Shown: piece after piece, positions 1 through 5,408 of the stretch | Position numbering within the stretch: the stretch's first letter is position 1 | How the letters are laid out: the number at the start of each line of letters is the position of its first letter | From: a virus | Length of the DNA: 22,631 nucleotides | Direction: 5' to 3' (one strand) | IMG/VR virus record: IMGVR_UViG_3300027752_000122 | Location: 1-22,631 of that record | Notes under the pieces: generated by a model | The model's input: only the letters and a program-made list of their open reading frames with translations | What the model was told of the DNA's origin: nothing | Database searches by the model: none | Program-made: the position numbers and the translations under genes

Positions 1-174
1 AGCTTTGATACCTGTAACCTCTGTAAAAGCCGTTACAATGTCTCCTAGTCCTTCTTTTCCTGCTTCTCCTAGAATGTCTAGTACTACAGCTTTTTTAATT
101 CTAAGCTTCTGAGCTATCTTACCTGCTTTGAAACCTTCAGAATGTAATTCAAATACTTTCTCGTTAATATCCAT
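1..174 (-). CDS. Partial small helix-turn-helix protein (5' part only)
   Basis: An ATG at 174 opens a frame that stays open for 58 codons to the window edge, so the gene continues outside. Residues about 8-34 (FELHSEGFKAGKIAQKL and following) read like a helix-turn-helix of the kind that uses 'G-x-I-A-x-K-L' for its first helices. The next segment, GLGDIVTAFTEVTGIK, resembles from memory a short 'GLGD...TGIK' stretch in small Bacteroidetes phage proteins that often end in a cysteine-rich tail; that tail, if present, is off the window. It has the best-looking leader here: a TATATTTG promoter at 202-209 and an exact copy of the AATTAAACCCTTAA element. A regulator or a small terminase-like DNA-binding role is possible, but neither can be shown from this fragment. 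Confidence 0.75.
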   Translation of the reverse strand, partial: MDINEKVFELHSEGFKAGKIAQKLRIKKAVVLDILGEAGKEGLGDIVTAFTEVTGIKA

Positions 175-177
175 TTT

Positions 178-191
178 TTAAGGGTTTAATT
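178..191 (-). promoter_or_regulatory. Leader element AATTAAACCCTTAA, copy a (exact)
   Basis: Minus-strand AATTAAACCCTTAA lies three bases upstream of the ATG at 174 and about ten bases downstream of the -7 box at 202-209, so it should lie at or just after the transcription start. The identical 14-mer occurs at 3129, 3585 and 3881. Confidence 0.6.
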
Positions 192-201
192 ATTAATACT
201 G

Positions 202-233
202 CAAATATATGTAAAACAATTAACATACACAAG
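202..233 (-). promoter_or_regulatory. Bacteroidetes-type promoter for the gene at 1-174
   Basis: On the minus strand an A-tract and CTTG (230-233) are followed after 20 bases by TATATTTG (202-209). This matches the Bacteroidetes -33 TTG / -7 TAnnTTTG pattern. Transcription should start near 195, inside or beside the AATTAAACCC element, leaving a leader of about 20 bases. Confidence 0.75.
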
Positions 234-249
234 CTTTTTGTTACTTATT

Positions 250-831
250 TTAGATTAGGTCATAATCTCCATTCACATAGTCTTGGTAGTCTTCAAATAA
301 CTTCTCAGCTATAATCATCTTAGACCGCTTAATACTAAGGTAAATAGTTCTAATTCCTATCTTAGACTCTTCTGCTATAGTTCTAAAACTCTTACCTGTT
401 GTTAAGTAGGTTTTAAATAGTTCATAATCAAACCATTTTGCCTCTTCTTTTAACACTTGGTACATCTTAGTTTCTAGAGCTTCTACTCCTAGCTTTTCTT
501 TATCTAGGCCTTCGTCTATGTGGTTGTACTTCTCTTCAAAGTCGTATTGACTACCTAAGTAATTATACTTAAGATTAGACTTCTTTTTAATAGTGTTTAT
601 AACTATTGAGCGCAAGCAAAAGAACATATATCCTTTAGAAACCCTCCCTTTGGTATCTACTACTTTGTCAAATAAATCCTCGTATCTCGCAAGCCTTAAG
701 TAAGCCTCCTGTACAAAGTCTTCTGCGTAGTTGAATACTTCGTTGTTGTTTCCTGCTATTGCCTTAGCCATCTTAATGTACTCCGTGTGGTGCACAGCTA
801 ACATCTCTAGGGCCTTGTTTTTATCATTCAT
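250..831 (-). CDS. Sigma-70-like RNA polymerase sigma factor
   Basis: A 193-residue protein with the two-domain layout of small sigma-70/ECF factors. Residues 36-50 (AEDFVQEAYLRLARY) match the region 2 helix that binds core polymerase, and residues 67-84, with FFCLRSIVINTIKKK, fit the region 2.3/2.4 helix contacting the -10 element. Residues about 148-178 (SFRTIAEESKIGIRTIYLSI and on) form a region 4 helix-turn-helix. It starts at 831, a base or two after the helicase stop at 833, so the two are probably translationally coupled. Phage sigma factors redirect host polymerase to phage promoters; the repeated 15-mer of the structural region is a candidate target, which is inference. Residues 85-130 between the domains are lysine- and glutamate-rich. 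A non-sigma DNA-binding role remains possible. Confidence 0.8.
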   Translation of the reverse strand: MNDKNKALEMLAVHHTEYIKMAKAIAGNNNEVFNYAEDFVQEAYLRLARYEDLFDKVVDTKGRVSKGYMFFCLRSIVINTIKKKSNLKYNYLGSQYDFEEKYNHIDEGLDKEKLGVEALETKMYQVLKEEAKWFDYELFKTYLTTGKSFRTIAEESKIGIRTIYLSIKRSKMIIAEKLFEDYQDYVNGDYDLI

Positions 832-832
832 A

Positions 833-1768
833 TTAAAAAGCTAATTTAGGGTTTATATTAGGTACTTTCATTGTTGCTACTTTGCTGTGGTCTATAACGT
901 CTTTACCTGCTACTGTAAAGGCTACATTACCTGCTTGCATTCGTAAGCTTATTGGTGTGTCCATTCCTGTTGGCCGTCCGCCCGTCTCAGTCTCTTTGAC
1001 CTTTACTACGTGAATATCCGAAACCATCCATCGTGTTGGGTGCTGTGTATATCTGTGTATTGATATAACGTCATCAGCTCTGTTACCCCATTTACCACCT
1101 CCTTCAACGTCTGCCATTCCGCACGGTTGAGGTAATCCTGCAAATTCGTGGTCGTTAGTATGCTTACGTCTTAGGGCCTCAGTAACAGCGTGAGCGTTTA
1201 GCCAAATTGTTACATTGTTATTTTTACAAAACAATCTCATTTCGCTTGCTACTTGATAATCGTATTCGTGCCCTCCTACTGACTTAAGTAACGCAGGGTC
1301 TTTAATTAGTGAGTTATAAGGGTCTATAAGTAAACCATCGTAATGCCAAACATCTAATATTTGTTTAGCTTCTGCCATTAGGCTACGGGCGCTATAGAGT
1401 TTATCTACTTTCACTAGTTTGAAGTGGTCGTTAATCCATTCCATCTCAGTCTCAATTTGAGAGTCAGGTATCTTCTGTATTGGTGTACCTGTTTTAAATT
1501 CTAATAGTTTTCTAGCTATGCTGTAATCACTATTCTCAGAACTAAAGATTAACCATTTTAGGTCGTGCTTTAAAGAGTAGGCCATTTGTAAGTACAATAT
1601 CACTGTAGTCTTTCCTGTGTTGGCGTGTCCTACGCAAATGTTGAAAGCTCCTTTTTTGTATCTTAAGTATTGGTCTACTTCGTCTATATCTAAACCTAAG
1701 CCTTGCTCAATTCTGTCATACTTTACATCATATAACTTTTCTTTAAGTATTTTGAAATCTGTTAACAT
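833..1768 (-). CDS. DnaB/RecA-fold replicative helicase-like ATPase
   Basis: A 311-residue protein that is essentially one RecA-fold motor domain. The Walker A motif GHANTGKTT is at 47-55, a catalytic-type glutamate in FSSENS near 78, and Walker B DGLLIDP at 144-150. NAHA at 191-194 sits where DnaB-type helicases have the sensor strand, and the KVKETETGGRPTG stretch near 256-268 resembles the C-terminal arginine-finger region. There is no primase or DnaB N-terminal domain, so it is shorter than DnaB or T7 gp4, like the stand-alone helicases of several phages. It probably unwinds DNA at the phage fork. It follows an SSB-tail protein and precedes the sigma factor. A terminator-like hairpin lies upstream (1795-1828), so expression may depend on readthrough, since I found no promoter between hairpin and gene. 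Confidence 0.85.
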   Translation of the reverse strand: MLTDFKILKEKLYDVKYDRIEQGLGLDIDEVDQYLRYKKGAFNICVGHANTGKTTVILYLQMAYSLKHDLKWLIFSSENSDYSIARKLLEFKTGTPIQKIPDSQIETEMEWINDHFKLVKVDKLYSARSLMAEAKQILDVWHYDGLLIDPYNSLIKDPALLKSVGGHEYDYQVASEMRLFCKNNNVTIWLNAHAVTEALRRKHTNDHEFAGLPQPCGMADVEGGGKWGNRADDVISIHRYTQHPTRWMVSDIHVVKVKETETGGRPTGMDTPISLRMQAGNVAFTVAGKDVIDHSKVATMKVPNINPKLAF

Positions 1769-1770
1769 TC

Positions 1771-1784
1771 TTAGGGGTTTAATT
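1771..1784 (-). promoter_or_regulatory. Leader element, variant copy b (AATTAAACCCCTAA)
   Basis: A one-base variant of the shared leader element lies two bases upstream of the helicase ATG at 1768. No TAnnTTTG promoter stands in front of it, so here the element is separated from a recognisable promoter. Confidence 0.5.
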
Positions 1785-1794
1785 GGTTAGTACT

Positions 1795-1828
1795 ATAAAA
1801 AAATAAAGGGAGGCTTTTACACCTCCCC
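1795..1828 (-). terminator. Rho-independent terminator after the SSB-tail protein gene
   Basis: Minus-strand GGGAGG (1822-1827) and CCTCCC (1808-1813) form a six-pair stem with loop TGTAAAAG, followed by TTTATTTTTTT. It stands directly after the stop codon at 1838. The same eight-base loop occurs in the hairpin at 3957-3974. Confidence 0.8.
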
Positions 1829-1837
1829 ACTATAATA

Positions 1838-2134
1838 CTAGAATGGTAAATCAGGTGTTTCTCTACCTGCTAAAGATTGCTCAGAAGCTTCTGTTTGCTT
1901 CTCTACTCTGTCAGCCGCTTGGATGTTTCCATCTGTCCAAACTACTTTACCGTTACCGATATAGGCCTTAGCTTCTTTAGCTTCTCTTTGCTCTTTAGAT
2001 TGCTCCATAGCTGCTGAGGCATTTTGCCCGTATGCGTTGGTTTCGTCATTTACAAAGATAGTGACATTTGCCCATCCTTGCTCGTTGAATTGAATTTTAC
2101 TTTTGTTAATTCCTACTGAAATAATACTTGACAT
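1838..2134 (-). CDS. Small protein with SSB-like acidic tail, possible ssDNA-binding protein
   Basis: A 98-residue protein. The N-terminal half (ISVGINKSKIQFNEQGWANV, then a TIFVNDETNAYGQNAS stretch) looks like a small beta-rich domain and resembles, from memory, a family found in Bacteroidetes phage replication regions. The C-terminus PDLPF is the strongest clue: bacterial and phage single-strand-binding proteins end in an acidic D-D/I-L/I-P-F tip that recruits partner proteins. Its place between the ERF annealing protein and the helicase supports a role at single-stranded DNA. The middle (residues 43-57) is alanine- and glutamate-rich. I do not see a clear OB-fold signature, so ssDNA binding is inference. 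Its leader element overlaps the stop codon of the upstream nuclease gene. Confidence 0.65.
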   Translation of the reverse strand: MSSIISVGINKSKIQFNEQGWANVTIFVNDETNAYGQNASAAMEQSKEQREAKEAKAYIGNGKVVWTDGNIQAADRVEKQTEASEQSLAGRETPDLPF

Positions 2135-2145
2135 AATTTTTAGTT

Positions 2146-2159
2146 TTAAGGGTTATTTT
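2146..2159 (-). promoter_or_regulatory. Leader element, variant copy c
   Basis: Minus-strand AAAATAACCCTTAA lies 11 bases upstream of the ATG at 2134. The stop codon of the GIY-YIG gene (2153-2155) lies inside it, so the nuclease gene ends exactly where the native leader of this gene begins. Confidence 0.45.
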
Positions 2160-2482
2160 ATAATATTAATTAAGTTTTGTAGTCCTATAGTTTCAATAAT
2201 AAGCTCTTCTAACTCTCTCGCTTCTTGTTTAGTTTCCATCTTAGCTAGTACTCTTATTGTAGTATCTTTCTTTGTAAATACTGCCTTATGGTGTTTTAGC
2301 CTGTTTGCGAAAGAATTAGGTCTTTTACCGTTACCCATTCCTACATAAAGTTTACCGTCCTTCGACGTATGAGTGTACACGACATATCCTTTAGAGGCCT
2401 TGAGATATGCTTTTCGTTTATTTGCTAAGACTTTATCTCTGTTTTTAGCTCTCCAATCTCTATAGTACTGCGTTCTACTCAT
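2153..2482 (-). CDS. Free-standing GIY-YIG family endonuclease
   Basis: A 109-residue protein. Residues 1-30 are basic, with YYRDWRAKNRDKVLANKRKA, like the N-terminal DNA-contacting arms of phage homing nucleases. From about residue 33, GYVVYTHT...KLYVGMGNGKRP is a GIY-YIG core: VVY stands for GIY and YVG for YIG. Downstream R (in RLKHHKAVF) and E (in EARELEELIIETIG) sit where the family has its catalytic arginine helix and metal-binding glutamate. The family cuts DNA and often acts as a homing nuclease. It lies between the ERF and SSB-tail genes, has its own host-type promoter, lacks the leader element of its neighbours, and its stop codon falls inside the next gene's leader, all consistent with an inserted cassette. 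Its cut site cannot be inferred here. Confidence 0.8.
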   Translation of the reverse strand: MSRTQYYRDWRAKNRDKVLANKRKAYLKASKGYVVYTHTSKDGKLYVGMGNGKRPNSFANRLKHHKAVFTKKDTTIRVLAKMETKQEARELEELIIETIGLQNLINIIK

Positions 2483-2499
2483 AGTTTATTATCTTTGTG

Positions 2500-2531
2500 C
2501 AAACATACAACTTTTATTTAATATATGCAAG
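2500..2531 (-). promoter_or_regulatory. Bacteroidetes-type promoter for the GIY-YIG gene
   Basis: Minus-strand A/T-tract and CTTG (2528-2531), a 20-base spacer, then TATGTTTG (2500-2507). The expected start near 2493 leaves a leader of about ten bases before the ATG at 2482. Confidence 0.7.
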
Positions 2532-2548
2532 CTTTTTTTGATTTATTT

Positions 2549-3118
2549 TTACTCTGATTTACTAGCTTTTAAAAGACTACCTAATACTACTGTATCTAAG
2601 TCATATTTAGCCTTTACTTGTGCAATAGTTACTTGCTTATTAGTTACAGCTTGTATAGCTTTTAAGTATGCCTCTGAGTTAATCTTTAATTGAGGTTTAG
2701 CTACAGGAGCAGATACAGCCTTCTGTGGCCCCTTACCGTGCGTGTTAGTTGCGTCAGCGTCTTTGGTGTCATCTAATAAGAATAAACCTCCTAGAGCGTA
2801 TTTACGTGCATATGAGCTAGAAGCTCCACTTGCCTGAGCCTTGTCCATTCCTTTGCGGTTTAAATCTAGACCCGCCTGAGCTTTTACTGAGAATGTATTT
2901 TCTCCGTCTGTTATAGATGCTGTTGACTCTACAAATAGAGCGCCACCTACTTCAATTACTTCGTCAGATATGCTAAGGAACAGCCCGTGTTGAAAAGCTA
3001 AGGGTTTAGCAGCTTCAAATATATCTTCTGCGTTTCTGTAGCTATACTTACCAAAAGAGTTGTATTGGCTCTTAGGCGCTTTAAGCTCGTTTTGAATCTT
3101 TACTAATTTGTCAATCAT
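2549..3118 (-). CDS. ERF family single-strand annealing protein
   Basis: A 189-residue ERF-superfamily recombinase, the phage counterpart of RecT/Red-beta that coats single-stranded DNA and anneals complementary strands. The family pattern runs throughout: LVKIQNELKAPKSQYNSFGK at 6-25, YSYRNAEDIFEAAKPL at 25-40, a beta-rich core, and the hallmark ASGASSSYARKYALGGLFLL near 96-115 followed by DDTKDADATN. Residues 130-189 form an A/K/P-rich linker and a short helical tail, the usual variable end that may bind a partner such as an SSB. It sits upstream of the SSB-tail protein and helicase and downstream of NinG, as expected for a phage recombination module. It has its own promoter and leader element; I chose the ATG at 3118 because the family match begins immediately. 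Confidence 0.92.
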   Translation of the reverse strand: MIDKLVKIQNELKAPKSQYNSFGKYSYRNAEDIFEAAKPLAFQHGLFLSISDEVIEVGGALFVESTASITDGENTFSVKAQAGLDLNRKGMDKAQASGASSSYARKYALGGLFLLDDTKDADATNTHGKGPQKAVSAPVAKPQLKINSEAYLKAIQAVTNKQVTIAQVKAKYDLDTVVLGSLLKASKSE

Positions 3119-3128
3119 ATTTATGTAT

Positions 3129-3142
3129 TTAAGGGTTTAATT
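3129..3142 (-). promoter_or_regulatory. Leader element AATTAAACCCTTAA, copy d (exact)
   Basis: An exact 14-mer ten bases upstream of the ERF ATG and seven bases downstream of the -7 box at 3150-3157, so it lies at the expected transcription start. Confidence 0.6.
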
Positions 3143-3149
3143 ATTTATG

Positions 3150-3181
3150 CAAATATACGTAAAATTTATATACTGTGCAAG
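3150..3181 (-). promoter_or_regulatory. Bacteroidetes-type promoter for the ERF gene
   Basis: Minus-strand AAAAACTTG ending at 3178, a 20-base spacer, then TATATTTG (3150-3157). The layout matches the promoter at 202-233, including the following AATTAAACCC element. Confidence 0.75.
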
Positions 3182-3184
3182 TTT

Positions 3185-3574
3185 TTAGCGTGTTAATTTA
3201 TAAGTTATTTCAAAGTCTCCTGTAAGTAGTGTAAGTGTTAAGTTCCCGTCTGCGTCTTCTGTGTAATGATACTCAATTAATACTATCTCAGTATTTGTGT
3301 ATTGTGCAATAAATAACGTTTCATTGTCAAAGGTGTAACCTGAAGTCCAAGAGCCACTATCGCAATCTGTAATATTTACTGATGTACTAGCAAAACTCCA
3401 AGTCTTGTTACAAGTGTCAGATACCTCTCCATTAATTAAGGTTTCATTGTTTGCATACTCTCCTACAAAGATAGGCATTACGCTAAAGCTTAGGTCTTGT
3501 GTCTCAGTCATTTCTTCTTTTGAACAGCTCATTAATGTTAATACTGCTGCGATTGTAATTAGTACTTTTTTCAT
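3185..3574 (-). CDS. Surface-type lipoprotein, possible superinfection-exclusion factor
   Basis: A 129-residue protein with a lipoprotein signal peptide: MKK, a hydrophobic stretch to residue 14, and lipobox LMSC with cysteine 17 as the lipidated residue. After the cysteine comes SKEE; a K followed by two acidic residues is the reported Bacteroidetes lipoprotein export signal that sends lipoproteins to the cell surface. The mature part is small, beta-rich and threonine-rich, with two further cysteines near 55 and 71 that could pair. I recognise no enzyme domain; the overall form resembles small secreted Bacteroidetes host proteins. Phage-encoded lipoproteins (for example T5 Llp) can block receptors against superinfecting phages; that role here is inference. 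It lies last in a short early unit with two tiny ORFs upstream. Confidence 0.8.
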   Translation of the reverse strand: MKKVLITIAAVLTLMSCSKEEMTETQDLSFSVMPIFVGEYANNETLINGEVSDTCNKTWSFASTSVNITDCDSGSWTSGYTFDNETLFIAQYTNTEIVLIEYHYTEDADGNLTLTLLTGDFEITYKLTR

Positions 3575-3584
3575 AATTTTAGTT

Positions 3585-3598
3585 TTAAGGGTTTAATT
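3585..3598 (-). promoter_or_regulatory. Leader element AATTAAACCCTTAA, copy e (exact)
   Basis: An exact copy ten bases upstream of the lipoprotein ATG at 3574. No TAnnTTTG promoter stands directly upstream; the 33-codon ORF ends at 3604. The element is therefore not only a promoter appendage. Confidence 0.55.
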
Positions 3599-3603
3599 TA
3601 TTT

Positions 3604-3705
3604 TTAGTTTCTTAGAGCGTGACCTGCACCTGCTCCTAAATTGGTTATTGTCTTGTTAATAGTTCTTAATGTCTTTCTTACTTTTACTTGTTTTCTCTTG
3701 TTCAT
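3604..3705 (-). CDS. 33-residue basic peptide, unknown
   Basis: An ATG at 3705 opens a 33-codon frame ending with TAA at 3604. The peptide is strongly basic (MNKRKQVKVRKTLRTINK and on) and ends in GAGAGHALRN. It fills a gap of nearly 400 bases between larger genes and is preceded by an A/T-rich stretch like other starts here. I recognise no family. A short nucleic-acid-binding peptide is conceivable, but only its charge supports that. Confidence 0.55.
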   Translation of the reverse strand: MNKRKQVKVRKTLRTINKTITNLGAGAGHALRN

Positions 3706-3733
3706 AGTTTTAAATTTAATTGTTAATTTTTAG

Positions 3734-3868
3734 TTATGCGATTTGTAATAATAATTCTAATCTGTCTATTTCTTTTTGTACTAACAAGGCAACTTGTTTA
3801 GGCATAAATGTGTTTTGTAATTGGTCTGTTAAAGTTGCGATGAATTTAGTTGTAAGTTCGTAAGTCAT
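3734..3868 (-). CDS. 44-residue early protein, unknown
   Basis: An ATG at 3868 opens a 44-codon frame to TAA at 3734. Its upstream region has an exact leader element (3881-3894) and a promoter-like pair at 3904-3935, the same arrangement as two confidently predicted genes, which makes it a likely real gene despite its size. The C-terminal part (KQVALLVQKEIDRLELLLQIA) looks like a single amphipathic helix. Function unknown; it is first in a unit that continues into the basic peptide and the lipoprotein. Confidence 0.65.
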   Translation of the reverse strand: MTYELTTKFIATLTDQLQNTFMPKQVALLVQKEIDRLELLLQIA

Positions 3869-3880
3869 AATGTTTTGTTT

Positions 3881-3894
3881 TTAAGGGTTTAATT
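3881..3894 (-). promoter_or_regulatory. Leader element AATTAAACCCTTAA, copy f (exact)
   Basis: An exact copy 12 bases upstream of the ATG at 3868 and nine bases downstream of the -7-like box at 3904-3911. Confidence 0.6.
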
Positions 3895-3903
3895 TGTTTT
3901 TTG

Positions 3904-3935
3904 TAAAGGTACAAACTCTTTTTAGTTTATACAAG
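3904..3935 (-). promoter_or_regulatory. Probable promoter of the lipoprotein unit
   Basis: Minus-strand A-tract and CTTG (3932-3935), a 20-base spacer, then TACCTTTA (3904-3911), which differs from TAnnTTTG only in the last base. It should drive the 44-residue, 33-residue and lipoprotein genes. Confidence 0.6.
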
Positions 3936-3956
3936 GTTTTTTTAATTTATTTTTTT

Positions 3957-3974
3957 GGGGGCTTTTACACCCCC
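3957..3974. terminator. G/C-rich hairpin after the gene ending at 3982
   Basis: A five-pair GGGGG/CCCCC stem with minus-strand loop TGTAAAAG, identical to the loop of the 1795-1828 terminator. On the minus strand it is followed by A rather than T residues, so it is not a textbook terminator in the gene direction; it may still terminate, or protect the 3' end of the transcript. Confidence 0.45.
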
Positions 3975-3981
3975 GTTATTT

Positions 3982-4176
3982 TTAGTTGTATTGATTAGTA
4001 TAGAAATCTAAATGCTCTTCTGTTTCTTCTATTGTGTTAGGGGAGCTTAAGTAGTATCTTAATCCGTCCTCAAATTTACTTACCATATACCCTAGTACTT
4101 TATTGTCTTTTATAGAAGATATTTGGTCTAGTCTTAATTCTACGTTTCCTAATGTGATTGTTTTTAAAGTTGTCAT
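3982..4176 (-). CDS. 64-residue early protein, unknown; start reassigned to 4176
   Basis: The frame can be read from an ATG at 4218 (78 residues), but that ATG lies inside the -7 box of a strong promoter (4216-4223), so no transcript from it would contain that codon. The ATG at 4176, preceded by an A-rich stretch, gives 64 residues beginning MTTLKTITLGNVELRLDQIS. The protein looks like a small alpha/beta domain with an acidic tail (IEETEEHLDFYTNQYN). I recognise no family. It is the only gene of its transcription unit if the hairpin at 3957 ends the transcript. Confidence 0.65.
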   Translation of the reverse strand: MTTLKTITLGNVELRLDQISSIKDNKVLGYMVSKFEDGLRYYLSSPNTIEETEEHLDFYTNQYN

Positions 4177-4215
4177 AATATTTTGTTTTAATGTTATAAG
4201 CGTTATTGCTTGGTA

Positions 4216-4248
4216 CAAAGATACAACCCTTTCTTTGTTTCTACCAAA
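4216..4248 (-). promoter_or_regulatory. Bacteroidetes-type promoter for the gene at 3982-4176
   Basis: Minus-strand TTTG (4245-4248), a 21-base spacer, TATCTTTG (4216-4223), with an A/T-rich stretch of some 60 bases upstream. It lacks the AATTAAACCC element and fixes the gene start at 4176. Confidence 0.75.
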
Positions 4249-4307
4249 CTTTTTTACAACTTTTTTTAAAATAATTTCAAAATAATTTATAACTTACTAG
4301 AACGCAG

Positions 4308-4448
4308 TTACTTAGAGGGCAAAGTTTTTTTAATCTTTTTTGCTTTAATTAGTATTTCTTTACATTTAGAACATATTAGCTCCCCTGTATGTCTATAATA
4401 TATAGTAAAAGCTCTCTTATGTTTTGGGCAATGGTCTTTAGGCTTCAT
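4308..4448 (-). CDS. 46-residue zinc-ribbon-like protein
   Basis: An ATG at 4448 opens a 46-codon frame ending with TAA at 4308. CPKH at residues 7-10 and CSKC at 28-31 give a C-x2-H ... C-x2-C set spaced like a small zinc knuckle, and the C-terminus is lysine-rich (KAKKIKKTLPSK). The start is four bases before the end of the upstream 73-residue gene at 4452, typical of a coupled operon. A role in binding nucleic acid or a host protein is inferred only from the metal-site pattern. Confidence 0.65.
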   Translation of the reverse strand: MKPKDHCPKHKRAFTIYYRHTGELICSKCKEILIKAKKIKKTLPSK

Positions 4449-4451
4449 ATA

Positions 4452-4673
4452 TTAATCATTAAACGTTAAGCGGTGGTTAATATAATGCAATACCTGTAGC
4501 TCCTTCTCTTGGCTATCAATCATATTACAGATAGTTTCTTGAGATACTCCATAGTCTAGTATACCGTCTTGTACCATCTTATATTCTTGTAGTTTCTTGG
4601 TTGCAAAGAATATCTTAGCCTCTAGCTTATTGTCTGCTCTGTCTTGTAATTGTGTAAGTGTTAGTTTATTCAT
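4452..4673 (-). CDS. 73-residue helical protein, unknown
   Basis: A 73-residue protein, mostly helical by composition, with heptad-like spacing in KLEAKIFFATKKLQEYKMV and again in SQEKELQVLHYINHRL, so two helices forming a coiled-coil hairpin are plausible. Its ATG overlaps the stop of the gene upstream in a TAATG junction at 4673, indicating translational coupling. I recognise no family. It belongs to the four-gene unit 5336-4308 of small early proteins that follows the tandem-repeat leader. Confidence 0.65.
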   Translation of the reverse strand: MNKLTLTQLQDRADNKLEAKIFFATKKLQEYKMVQDGILDYGVSQETICNMIDSQEKELQVLHYINHRLTFND

Positions 4674-4975
4674 TATATTAGGTTTTTGTATTTAGTGTAT
4701 ATTTTATTTAGTATAAGTCTTTGAGAGTTGCTTAGGGTTTTTCTTTTTATACAGGAGTCTATAAACCTAGCATCATATCCTTTATTGGCTACTTTCAATA
4801 TAGCGTGTAGCATTTCTCTCTGTTTAGGTGTTTGTAAACTTGTGCTTATTTTACTTATTGACTCCTTAATAGATATTTCGGAATTAACCCTATTTATAGA
4901 CTTAGCTTTTTTCTTGTCTTGTACCTCCTTTTCTTTTGCGTCATTATACGCTTTACGTTCTTTTATAGTCCACAT
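4673..4975 (-). CDS. 100-residue lysine-rich protein, unknown
   Basis: A 100-residue basic protein. Residues 1-30 are charged (KERKAYNDAKEKEVQDKKKA), residues 45-90 are a helical domain with TPKQREMLHAILKVANKGYD and a basic helix SNSQRLILNKIYTKYKNL. The start at 4975 is a few bases from the preceding stop at 4980 and its own stop overlaps the next start, so it sits inside a tight operon. The positively charged composition would suit a nucleic-acid-binding or host-takeover protein, but I see no diagnostic motif. Confidence 0.65.
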   Translation of the reverse strand: MWTIKERKAYNDAKEKEVQDKKKAKSINRVNSEISIKESISKISTSLQTPKQREMLHAILKVANKGYDARFIDSCIKRKTLSNSQRLILNKIYTKYKNLI

Positions 4976-4979
4976 AGTT

Positions 4980-5336
4980 CTAGTCTTTAGTGTTAGTTCT
5001 TAATCTAGTTAAGGGTAATCTTCTTATCCTGCTTATTCTAGCACCTGCGTTCATATTATTGCTAACTATATAAGCTTTGATTGTTGCTTGCATTTCTATA
5101 ATAGCTTCATAGTCTTTTAAGTCCGCAGGGAAACCATCTAATGACTTAGTAAGTATTGCATTTAGTCTCTTTAATTGATAGCCTTTTAGAAAAGCCTTAT
5201 TTTTAGATACTTCTACTACACTACTAACGAATTTTACAGGAGTCATACTTCTTAGTAATTTACTTCTTTTGATTTCTATATCCAAAGTCTTACCTTCTTT
5301 TATAGTTACTCTTTCTAGTGGTTTCTTTTCTTGCAT
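4980..5336 (-). CDS. 118-residue basic protein, unknown, first gene after the repeat leader
   Basis: A 118-residue protein with a charged N-terminus (EKKPLERVTIKEGKTLDIEI), a helical middle (LKGYQLKRLNAILTKSLDG, then YEAIIEMQATIKAYIV) and an arginine-rich tail with the repeated feel of RISRIRRLPLTRLRT near 101-115. It opens the small-gene unit and follows a leader of about 150 bases that holds three tandem 16-base repeats and a variant leader element. I recognise no family. The arginine-rich tail suggests RNA or DNA contact; autoregulation through the repeats would be an attractive but untested idea. Confidence 0.7.
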   Translation of the reverse strand: MQEKKPLERVTIKEGKTLDIEIKRSKLLRSMTPVKFVSSVVEVSKNKAFLKGYQLKRLNAILTKSLDGFPADLKDYEAIIEMQATIKAYIVSNNMNAGARISRIRRLPLTRLRTNTKD

Positions 5337-5348
5337 AATTAATTTACT

Positions 5349-5360
5349 TTAAGGTTTATA
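5349..5360 (-). promoter_or_regulatory. Leader element, degenerate copy h
   Basis: Minus-strand TATAAACCTTAA lies 12 bases upstream of the ATG at 5336. It has one C fewer than the consensus AATTAAACCCTTAA and directly abuts the tandem repeats. Confidence 0.35.
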
Positions 5361-5408
5361 TTTTAGTGGGTATTGCTTTTAGTGGGTGTTGTTTTTAGTG
5401 GGTGTTGT
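5361..5408 (-). repeat. Three tandem 16-bp repeats, unit ACAACACCCACTAAAA
   Basis: Three contiguous 16-base units: 5393-5408 and 5377-5392 are identical, 5361-5376 differs at two positions. On the minus strand each contains CACCCACTAAAA. They lie in the leader between the promoter at 5492-5523 and the gene at 5336. Head-to-tail spacing of 16 bases could place bound proteins along DNA (operator or iteron) or act in the RNA. Confidence 0.85.

Noticed and set aside
3957-3974. Confident minus-strand rho-independent terminator
   Set aside because: The stem is good but the following minus-strand bases are A, not T; it is reported only as a hairpin with low confidence.
4176-4218. Start of the small gene at ATG 4218 (78 residues)
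   Set aside because: That ATG lies within the -7 box of a clear promoter at 4216-4248, so it would be upstream of the transcript start. ATG 4176 was used instead.
5361-5408. CRISPR-like array
   Set aside because: The 16-base units are directly contiguous without spacers, so they are tandem repeats.
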